Below are positions 7,034 through 13,898 of a stretch of DNA of 18,446 nucleotides, piece by piece. The DNA is from CAZHGD01 sp964531735 (lineage in GTDB: Bacteria > Armatimonadota > UBA10988): contig CAZHGD010000148.1 in NCBI GenBank assembly GCA_964531735.1, forward strand, positions 1-18,446, given 5' to 3'. The notes under the pieces are model-generated. The model saw only the letters and a list, made by a program, of their open reading frames with translations, did no database searches and had not been told where the DNA came from. Position 1 is the first letter of the stretch, and the number at the start of each line of letters is the position of its first letter. A program made the position numbers and the translations under genes.

Positions 7034-7429
7034 ATGTCGCATTTCACGCGAGTGCGGACGGTCATCCGGGACCAGGCGGTCCTGGCTGACACGCTGCGGC
7101 AACTGCACCATCAGTTCCAGGAAGGCGAACGGGTGCCGATTCGCGGGTACCAGGGCAACACCGAGTACGGGCAGGTGGTGGTCAACACCGGCAGCGCTTA
7201 CGACATCGGTTTCCAGCGGCAGAGCGACCAGAGCTTCCAGGTCTGTGCCGACTGGTGGGGCGTGCAGAAGGACACGCAGCTCCGCGAGCAGAGCTTCCTG
7301 CAGCAGGTGAACCAGGCCTATGCTCACCGCGCCGCGGTGCGCGAGATTCGCGAGCAAGGCTACATCATCGAGGAGGAGCGCCTGCTGCCCAGCGGTGAGA
7401 TCCAGTTGGTGGTCAGCGAACGGGTGTGA
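7034..7429 (+). CDS. ycf35: Ycf35-like protein (DUF1257)
   Basis: 131 residues, the normal size for DUF1257/Ycf35 proteins. It starts with MSHFTRV, close to the family start MSHFS, and carries family motifs IRGYQGN, YDIGFQ, CADWWGV, QQVNQAYAH and a C-terminal strand QLVVSE. The ATG at 7034 has AAGGAG at 7022-7027; an upstream in-frame ATG at 7016 would add six residues not typical of the family. It is soluble, with no signal peptide. In cyanobacteria and plastids the family is of unknown function and often sits next to DUF2997, exactly as here (12-nt gap). Its place among Ycf46-type ATPases suggests that it works with them, perhaps as adaptor or regulator; this is inference. Confidence 0.93.
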   Translation: MSHFTRVRTVIRDQAVLADTLRQLHHQFQEGERVPIRGYQGNTEYGQVVVNTGSAYDIGFQRQSDQSFQVCADWWGVQKDTQLREQSFLQQVNQAYAHRAAVREIREQGYIIEEERLLPSGEIQLVVSERV

Positions 7430-7441
7430 GGAGCGGCGACC

Positions 7442-7651
7442 ATGGCGAAGAAGATGGTCATCACGATTGGCCTCGACGGGCAGACCAGCGTCAAGGTTGA
7501 AGGCGGCGTGGGCGCCAACTGCGAGGAGTTCACGCGCGCGGTGGAGCGGGCGGTGGGCCAGGTGGAGGAACGCGTGTTCCTGCCCGAGCACGACCTGGAC
7601 GAGTTGCACGTCTCGCTCGATCAGCAAGTGACCGAGAGCGACGGGCTGTGA
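7442..7651 (+). CDS. DUF2997 family protein
   Basis: 69 residues. An N-terminal beta hairpin (MVITIGLDGQTSVKVEG) leads to GANCEEFTRAVERAVG and an acidic, variable tail. DUF2997 proteins are about 50-70 residues long and have this strand, GxxGxxC, helix layout, usually beside a Ycf35-like gene; this one directly follows it. The single Cys is in the family's conserved position. A GAGGAG site overlapping the previous stop lies upstream of the ATG, so translation is probably coupled. No biochemical function is established; it is likely a small partner of the Ycf35-like protein. Confidence 0.88.
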   Translation: MAKKMVITIGLDGQTSVKVEGGVGANCEEFTRAVERAVGQVEERVFLPEHDLDELHVSLDQQVTESDGL

Positions 7652-7679
7652 GCGGCGCGCGGCCGGCGGAGTGACGGCG

Positions 7680-9269
7680 ATGGAAGCATGTTTCACCAGC
7701 GATCTGGCGACCTACATCCGGGCCGGTTACCCGATTCTCTACGTGGTGACCAGCGAAGAGGACCGCGCCATCGACCTGATTGACGAGACGCTGCGCCTGC
7801 CCGACACCTGGAAGCAGCCGCGGCAGCTCTGTCTCTGGTCCATTTCGCGCGGTGTGGTGGACGCCGACGGCCGGACCGTGGGCAACGGCAACACCAACGA
7901 GCCGGGCAGTGCGCTGCACCTCATCGCCACGCACAAAGAGCCGGCGGTGTTCGTGCTCAAGGACTTCCACCCGTGGCTGAAGGACAACGCCAAGGACGCC
8001 GCGCTGGTCGTCCGGATGCTGCGCGACCTGGCGCCGGCGCTGCGCGGCAGCGGCAAGACCATCGTCTGGCTGTCGGCGGTGCAAGAGATCCCCGCCGAGT
8101 TGGAGAAGGACGTCACCCTCGTCGATCTGCCGCTGCCGACCGAGCCCGAGTACCGCGGCATTCTCGACACGATGATCGAGCAGGTCAAGGGCAACCCGCG
8201 CGTGACCGTGGACCTGGATGACGACGCGCGCGACGAGATCGTCAAGGCCTGCCAGGGACTGACCCGCGCCGAGGCCGAGAACGCGCTGGCCAAGGCGATT
8301 GTCAGCCAGCAGGGCCTGGCGCGCCGCGATGTGCAGGCCATTCTCAGCGAGAAAGAGCAGATCATCCGCAAGTCGGGCATCCTGGAGTACACGGCCAGCG
8401 TCGAGAGCTTCGGCCAGGTGGGTGGTCTGGGCAACCTGAAGCGCTGGCTGAAGCAGCGCAACGAGGGCTTCACACAGCGCGCGCGTGATTTCGGTCTGCC
8501 GCACCCCCGCGGTGTGATGCTGGTGGGCGTGCCCGGTTGTGGCAAGAGCTTGTGCGCCAAGGCGGTGGCCTCGGAGTGGAACAAGCCGCTCTTGCGCTTC
8601 GACCTCGGCCGCGTGTTCGCCGGGCTGGTCGGCGAATCCGAGGAGCGGATGCGCCGCGCGCTGGCCACGGCCGAGGGCGTGGCGCCGGCCATCCTGTGGA
8701 TCGACGAGGTCGAGAAGGGCCTGGCCGGGACCAGTGGCGGCGGCGACGGCGGCGTGGCGGCGCGGGTGTTCGGCAACCTGCTGACCTGGATGGAAGAGAA
8801 GACGAAGCCGGTCTTCGTGGTGATGACCGCCAACGACATCTCGAAGCTGCCGCCGGAGCTGTTGCGCAAGGGACGCGTGGACGAGATCTTCTTTGTCGAC
8901 CTGCCCACGCCGCAGGAGCGCGCGGAGATCCTGGGCATCCACCTGGCCCGCCGCGGTCAGGCGCCCACGGAGTTCGACTTCCGGCGCCTGGCCGAGGCCA
9001 CCGAGGGCTTCAGCGGCGCGGAGTTGGCCGAAGTGGTCAACAGCGCGCTCTACGAGGCGTTCGTCTCGCCTGAAAAGCGCCTGACCACCGACCTGCTGGT
9101 CAAGGCGGCCAAGGAGACGGTCCCGCTGTCGCGCTCACGGGCGAACGAGATCGCCTCGCTGCGCCAGTGGGCCGCGGCCAACAGCCGTATGGCCGCGATC
9201 CCGCTCGAGGACGCCACCGAGGACACGGCGGAGGAGCCCGGCGGCCGCTTCCGCTGGATGGATGTCTAG
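7680..9269 (+). CDS. Ycf46-type AAA+ ATPase (paralogue 3)
   Basis: 529 residues with the same layout as the other two AAA+ units: N-domain (YPILYVVTSEEDRA, WSISRGVVDADG, FVLKDFHPWL, VDLPLP) to about 235, then a AAA+ module with Walker A GVPGCGKS 283-290, Walker B LWIDEVEK (D342, E343), sensor-1 N385 in TANDIS, and GRVDE. It is closest to Ycf46 of cyanobacteria of the three by eye. I chose ATG 7680, served by GCGGAG at 7666-7671; a GTG at 7671 would add three residues and overlap that site. The tail after ~500 is acidic and ends in WMDV, matching FMDV of paralogue 1. It is the last gene of the plus operon and is followed by a terminator. Predicted cytosolic ATP-driven remodelling factor. Confidence 0.94.
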   Translation: MEACFTSDLATYIRAGYPILYVVTSEEDRAIDLIDETLRLPDTWKQPRQLCLWSISRGVVDADGRTVGNGNTNEPGSALHLIATHKEPAVFVLKDFHPWLKDNAKDAALVVRMLRDLAPALRGSGKTIVWLSAVQEIPAELEKDVTLVDLPLPTEPEYRGILDTMIEQVKGNPRVTVDLDDDARDEIVKACQGLTRAEAENALAKAIVSQQGLARRDVQAILSEKEQIIRKSGILEYTASVESFGQVGGLGNLKRWLKQRNEGFTQRARDFGLPHPRGVMLVGVPGCGKSLCAKAVASEWNKPLLRFDLGRVFAGLVGESEERMRRALATAEGVAPAILWIDEVEKGLAGTSGGGDGGVAARVFGNLLTWMEEKTKPVFVVMTANDISKLPPELLRKGRVDEIFFVDLPTPQERAEILGIHLARRGQAPTEFDFRRLAEATEGFSGAELAEVVNSALYEAFVSPEKRLTTDLLVKAAKETVPLSRSRANEIASLRQWAAANSRMAAIPLEDATEDTAEEPGGRFRWMDV

Positions 9270-9434
9270 CCCATCTCTGACACTCACTCCCGCCGATCCG
9301 CTCGGCAAGCGGGTTGGCGAGGGGCGTGTCCGGTCGCTGATATCGTCTGCCATGGCCCCGGTTCGGTTCGGCACCCAGGGCACGACGGCCGGTCTACCGG
9401 CGCGCCCACGGGACCGCGCTCGTCGCCGCGTCAG

Positions 9435-9475
9435 ACCGGCCACTGCCACACCAACGTGGTTGTGGACCGGTTTTT
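9435..9475 (+). terminator. Rho-independent terminator of the plus operon
   Basis: The stem pairs 9435-9439 with 9467-9471, 9440-9443 with 9462-9465 and 9445-9449 with 9456-9460, giving 14 pairs with one bulged A and one T:T mismatch around a 6-nt loop. TTTTT at 9471-9475 follows directly. It lies 166 nt after the last plus-strand stop codon. Confidence 0.8.
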
Positions 9476-9486
9476 GGCTTGCCCTC

Positions 9487-9503
9487 AAAAGCGGCGGAGC
9501 CGC
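9487..9503 (-). terminator. Short GC-hairpin terminator of the minus operon
   Basis: Read on the minus strand: GCGGC, loop TCC, GCCGC, then TTTT. The stem is only five G:C pairs but sits 112 nt after the minus-strand stop codon and back to back with the plus-strand terminator, which suits a convergent gene pair. Confidence 0.5.
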
Positions 9504-9554
9504 GTATCGAAGGGCCGCAACCCGGTGCCGGTCCGGCGATGGCCCCTCGATACG
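9503..9554. repeat. Imperfect 14-bp inverted repeat
   Basis: The arm at 9503-9516 (CGTATCGAAGGGCC) pairs with 9541-9554 at 13 of 14 positions around a 24-nt GC-rich spacer. Transcribed from either strand it would form a strong hairpin. It may assist termination of the minus operon or be a dispersed palindromic element; one copy is visible. Confidence 0.6.
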
Positions 9555-9614
9555 GCGCTACGCGCCTACTCGGGGCAAGCCCGAGGTATGGGCCGGAATC
9601 ACGGTGGTGTGGTA

Positions 9615-12600
9615 CTACAGCCCCGCCTCCTTGAGCACTTGGTCGACCTCGTCGGCCTCGCGAGTGAAGATCTTGATCAGCTCTTGCTGGTTCTGGCCCG
9701 TGAACACCACCTTCCACCTCCTGGCCCAGTAGTCCGCGTGCGGCCAGTTGTGTGGCTGGTTGGGCGCATCCGGCAAGGGTATCTTCTCGCTGATTCGTTT
9801 CAGGGCGAACCGGGCCAGGTAGGTGGCGAACCGGTCGTGGGTCTCGCTCAACAGCAAGGCCTCGATCAGGTTGCCGTTCGGCCATTTGGCGCCAACAGGC
9901 TTGAGCGGGGCCTGCGCGGCGAGCAGGTTCGCCTTGGTGGACCCGGAACTGGTCACCAGCGACGCCATCCAATCGTCGTCCGACGCTGCCCACTCGACGC
10001 CGTCATAGGCCTTGTTGGGCTCGAACTGGTAGAAGCTCCGGCCCGGCCCGCCACCGTCCTGACGCCGGGTCGTCAGCTTCTTGCCCTCGTGCCAGGCCAC
10101 GTGCAGCATGAACAGCTTGATGTTCCGCCGCGCCTCGTTCGACTTGTCGGGGTCGAGTTCATCGACAACCGCGCTGATGTGCCCCCACAGGTTCTTGACG
10201 GCCTCTCCGTGCTCAGCCATCGGCCAGCTCCTTGTTGCCATGTCCGGTGCCTCAGTTGGCATTTGCGTTCGCTTCGGCAGCCGAACCACCGACGCGAACA
10301 CGATCGTCTCAAGGGCCTCCTGGTCGCCCGCCTTCTCTGAAGGCGACGCCCAGACCTCGCTTTCCTGGACCAACAGGCCGGTGCGCCCCGAGTAGCCGGC
10401 CCGCTCGATGTCTGCTGCCAGGATCGGGTCCAGTTGCCATTGTGCCGGTAGGTCCTGGCGATCGGCCGGCTGGGGCGGGACCACGTCACCAAGCCACTGG
10501 CCTGTCTCGCTGAAGTAGACCAACCGCGCCTGGATCGTCCGCGTTGGCGGCTGGACACCGCTGGCCGCTGGGGTCGCGGCGTCGCCACCGCTCAACGACA
10601 CCAGGCCGTCGTGGTTGACCGTCAACAAGCGGCCCGGCGCCAGTTGGTGGAAGTCGGTCCAGACTGGCGTCGAAAGCTGACAGCCCGCCACCGCATGAAG
10701 CTGGTAGCGAGCCAGCGCCAGCCGAACGAATGGCCGGTAGGCGCTGGGCGACAAGTGCAGGTCTGCGAACCACAGGTCGCGATGTGAGTCGAACTTCACG
10801 TTCAGCGGTACGGCCAGCGCCTTGGGCAGGCCCGGCTGGGCGACTGAGCCAACAGCCGACTCCGCTGCCACCAAGTCAGCCGCCCGCAGCCGTTCCAGGG
10901 ACTGGCCGGCCGGCCACACGGGATCCAGCCCCCAGTGGCTCCAGTAGAACTCCGGGTCCTTGTCGTCCGGCTCGTCTGCCATGAGCACTGCCAGTTGCTC
11001 ACCCGGGCCGCTGGACAGCCACGGGCGCCTAAGGAAGATCCGGAACCCACTGACGTGCGTGCTGTCGCTCGGCGAGCCGAGGAGCGGCATGATGTAGGCG
11101 ACCGCCGGTGGTGGTGGCGGGCAGGTGGCCAGAACGCGGACGGTGGCGATAGCGCCGCTGGTCTGGGGGGCGCTGGGCAGTGTCTCCGGCACCGCCTGCT
11201 CCCTACGGCAGTCGGCATCCTTGGAGAAGTAGCTGGCAAAGCGCGATAGCGCGGCGGGGACGATGGTCAGCAGGCAGTACCGCGAGTCCGGGCTGTGGAA
11301 CTTGGCATCGAAGCCCCCACTGGACTGGTCGGGCGTCGTCTTGCTGGGTGCCAGCACCGGTCGTGAGTTCCGTTGCTGGCGGAAGTGCGACCATGCCAGG
11401 ATCCGGCCCCGGCTGCGCATATCCGTGTGGCCGTCGTCCGTGTAGTCGTCCCAGACGCCACGGGCCTCGACTGAGCCGCTGCTTGCCGCGTGCCACTGCA
11501 GCATCAGGTGCCACTGGTGCTCTGCGTCGCCGGAGCGTGGCGCCGGTGGTTGGTTGATGCTGGCGATCGTCGGAGCAGCCAAGGGGCGCTGCACAGCGTG
11601 TACCAGCCTGAGGTCCCGTGCGGGCGTGAGCCTCCGCACCGCGCTGGTGGCCGTTGGCTTCCCCAACCAGTGCCACACCCCGAGCCGCTCTAGCGCCTCC
11701 TTGGTCAGCAGCGAGCAGAGGCTCAGTGTCACCTCCTCGCCCGCGGGCAGGTAGATCTCGACGGCACGTCCGTGAAGGCGGCTGGAGGCCACCCGGTCGG
11801 TGGTCGGCAGCAGGTGCACGTGCCACCCCTCAGGGTCATACCACTGGTCGCCGAAGGCCAGTTCGAACGACTGCGGGATCTTCTGCCCAGGCGCCCCAGT
11901 CACCACCACGCCGCCGGCGAAGGGGTCGGGCAGGTACGGCAGGTTCAGACGCTGCTCGGGGTGCGCCTCTTCACCCAAGCCCAGCGGGCGCACACCGCCA
12001 TCGGGCAGCGCCACTACCTTCTGGCGCGCCGCCATCAGCGCGTAGGACTCCGCGGGAGCGAGATTGTCCAAGAGGCCGTAGAGCTCGGCGGTCTGCTCAT
12101 CACCGACCGGTGCCACCAAGTGGCCGCCGACCGGCGCCGGTGCGCGCCCGTCGGCACCCAGCAACACCAGCTCCTGTCGCACCGACCCGTCGGGTTCGGC
12201 GGCATAAGGCACAAACGCAGGCGGTTGCACCGGCTCGAAGCGGGCGTAGGGGTGCTCCGTCGACACGCAGGTACCGGACAGCTCCGGCGGCGTGGCCTCC
12301 AGCACACCTGGCCGGTACGCCGGCTCGACCTGACCCAGGTACATTGGGCGAAGCCGGAGCGCGTACTGCTGACCATAGCGCAAACGAGGCAGGCTGCCCG
12401 GTGGCACTACGGGCTCGACGACCTTTACCGAGGCCGCCACGGGGGCGCAGCCCACCAACCGCGTGTCGACGTTCAGGGGTACGCCCGGTCGCGGGGCTGT
12501 CAACGACCAGCCGGTCCAGGTGAAGAGGCTGTCGTTCACGAGGTACTGGCGCACCTCCTGGCCGTCGCGGGCGGCGGCCGTCATCTCCAGCACGACCGGG

Positions 12601-13898
12601 GCCACGCCGAGCTCTTCGACCTGTCGCGATACTTCCTCGACCGGCGGTTGGCCGTGCTTGCCGATCAGATAGCCAACTTGCCGACGGCAGAGCGAGCGCC
12701 ACTGCTCGCCGTCCCAGACGTCCACCGCGTAGCCAGCCATCAGGTCCTCGGCCACCAGCGTGACCGGCGGCGGAGGCTCCTTGTCGCCGCCGCTTCGGTA
12801 GGCCTTGGCCGCAGCAAGGTGCATCGTCTGTCGCGCCATGTCGGCCCGCAAGTGCGCCACCGCCACCGGCAGGTCACCGTTGCGGCTCTTGCTGGCGACG
12901 GGCGGTGAGCCGTAGACCAGCGACAGACCGCTGGTGGAGAGCGCCAAGGCCGGATCGATCGTGGTGCTCGGGGCCACGTCCTGGCCATGGCGGTGGCTGG
13001 CCTTGGTGGTGTCCACCTGGATCACGCTGAAGCCGTCTCCGAGCTCGACCAGACCGTTGGCTGCCACGCGCAGGCCGGGCGGCGTTTCGGCCCCGGGAGC
13101 TGGCACCAAGCGCTGTTGCTTGGCCATCTCGAACGGACAAGGGCGGAATGTGCCACGATCTGCCCAGAAGACTGTCTGGGGCAGCTCGGGTTGGTATCCG
13201 GCCTGTTGCGGCAGTGCCAGCGCCACCGTCCCGCAGCACTCGGCAGCCGGTAGTGCCGGGTGGTCGAACTTGTACTCCAGCACCAGGCCGAGCCGTTGCT
13301 CGAGCAGCGGATGGCCGCTCAGCCAAGTCAGCAGCCGAGCGAGCTGGGTGGCCGAACCGGGGTCGCTGTTGGTGCGCGGCGGTTGCTTCGGGCGCAGCGC
13401 TGCCACGGTCTGGCGTACCTCTGCGAACAGGTCAGCGGCCGTCTTCCGGGCGTCCGGTTGCTCGGTCTCCGAAGGCTTGGCCATCGTGGTCGTGTAGTCC
13501 CGCAGCTTCTGGTGGCAACTCGCCTGCTGTAGCGTCACCAACTTGGGCTCGCGTCCCCGCTGCGCGAGTGCGGCGGCGAGGCCAGGCTCCACAGATGACG
13601 GCTGCCAGCCCCTCAGCAACTCGCCGAAGACGGCCTGCCAGGCCTCTGCCGAGGGTGGCGGCGTCACCAGTGCCGCCTCGCACTCGAGTGGCGCCGGACC
13701 GCCGGCCAACCGAAGCAGAAGCTGGGGTTTGGCAAGTCGGCCCGCCACCCATGCGGGCCAGTCGCGGAGCACCGCCAAGACCGCGTCGTCGTTGCGCGCC
13801 GCCGGATCGGGCTTGAATGAGACCCGAACCCAGCATCTGAGTTGCCGGTCCTGGCGCGAGCCCGGGATCACGGTCAGCCGGATGACATTCTCGCTCAT
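9615..13898 (-). CDS. Very large protein of unknown function with a C-terminal lysozyme-like domain
   Basis: 1427 residues. The ATG at 13898-13896 shares its A with the TGA of the upstream gene (TGATG), and GGGGAGG lies about 7 nt before it, so the two are coupled; the frame is open further upstream but inside the coupled gene. No signal peptide or membrane segment is seen. Most of the protein is a mix of beta-rich segments and Pro-rich linkers that I do not recognise. Residues ~1250-1427 resemble lysozyme-like proteins of tailed phages: HVAWHEGKKLTTRRQ with Glu1271 as the candidate catalytic acid, then GPGRSFYQFE, a helix with FATYLARFAL, and HNWPHADYWARRW near the end. If correct it could bind or cleave peptidoglycan. 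The coupled Tat-exported partner suggests an envelope or extracellular role (inference). Confidence 0.9.
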   Translation of the reverse strand: MSENVIRLTVIPGSRQDRQLRCWVRVSFKPDPAARNDDAVLAVLRDWPAWVAGRLAKPQLLLRLAGGPAPLECEAALVTPPPSAEAWQAVFGELLRGWQPSSVEPGLAAALAQRGREPKLVTLQQASCHQKLRDYTTTMAKPSETEQPDARKTAADLFAEVRQTVAALRPKQPPRTNSDPGSATQLARLLTWLSGHPLLEQRLGLVLEYKFDHPALPAAECCGTVALALPQQAGYQPELPQTVFWADRGTFRPCPFEMAKQQRLVPAPGAETPPGLRVAANGLVELGDGFSVIQVDTTKASHRHGQDVAPSTTIDPALALSTSGLSLVYGSPPVASKSRNGDLPVAVAHLRADMARQTMHLAAAKAYRSGGDKEPPPPVTLVAEDLMAGYAVDVWDGEQWRSLCRRQVGYLIGKHGQPPVEEVSRQVEELGVAPVVLEMTAAARDGQEVRQYLVNDSLFTWTGWSLTAPRPGVPLNVDTRLVGCAPVAASVKVVEPVVPPGSLPRLRYGQQYALRLRPMYLGQVEPAYRPGVLEATPPELSGTCVSTEHPYARFEPVQPPAFVPYAAEPDGSVRQELVLLGADGRAPAPVGGHLVAPVGDEQTAELYGLLDNLAPAESYALMAARQKVVALPDGGVRPLGLGEEAHPEQRLNLPYLPDPFAGGVVVTGAPGQKIPQSFELAFGDQWYDPEGWHVHLLPTTDRVASSRLHGRAVEIYLPAGEEVTLSLCSLLTKEALERLGVWHWLGKPTATSAVRRLTPARDLRLVHAVQRPLAAPTIASINQPPAPRSGDAEHQWHLMLQWHAASSGSVEARGVWDDYTDDGHTDMRSRGRILAWSHFRQQRNSRPVLAPSKTTPDQSSGGFDAKFHSPDSRYCLLTIVPAALSRFASYFSKDADCRREQAVPETLPSAPQTSGAIATVRVLATCPPPPPAVAYIMPLLGSPSDSTHVSGFRIFLRRPWLSSGPGEQLAVLMADEPDDKDPEFYWSHWGLDPVWPAGQSLERLRAADLVAAESAVGSVAQPGLPKALAVPLNVKFDSHRDLWFADLHLSPSAYRPFVRLALARYQLHAVAGCQLSTPVWTDFHQLAPGRLLTVNHDGLVSLSGGDAATPAASGVQPPTRTIQARLVYFSETGQWLGDVVPPQPADRQDLPAQWQLDPILAADIERAGYSGRTGLLVQESEVWASPSEKAGDQEALETIVFASVVRLPKRTQMPTEAPDMATRSWPMAEHGEAVKNLWGHISAVVDELDPDKSNEARRNIKLFMLHVAWHEGKKLTTRRQDGGGPGRSFYQFEPNKAYDGVEWAASDDDWMASLVTSSGSTKANLLAAQAPLKPVGAKWPNGNLIEALLLSETHDRFATYLARFALKRISEKIPLPDAPNQPHNWPHADYWARRWKVVFTGQNQQELIKIFTREADEVDQVLKEAGL

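Larger units (their letters stand above)
9270..9614. other. Convergent intergenic region
   Basis: No gene is supported in these 345 bases between the plus and minus operons. They contain a terminator for each strand (9435-9475 and 9487-9503), a 14-bp imperfect inverted repeat (9503-9554), a 9-bp perfect inverted repeat (9387-9395 with 9433-9441), and a small palindrome CTCGGG/CCCGAG at 9569-9585. I see no insertion sequence ends or attachment site. Confidence 0.7.

Noticed and set aside
6526..7092. Minus-strand and alternative plus-strand frames across the FGE-fold gene end
   Set aside because: Low-complexity Arg/Pro/Ser products; the FGE-fold and Ycf35-like frames explain the region.
7530..8942. 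Minus-strand open frame of 470 codons opposite the third AAA+ gene
   Set aside because: Shadow of a gene with intact Walker and sensor motifs.
9569..9585. CTCGGG/CCCGAG palindrome as a further terminator
   Set aside because: Six-base stem with no T tract on either strand; only a minor hairpin.
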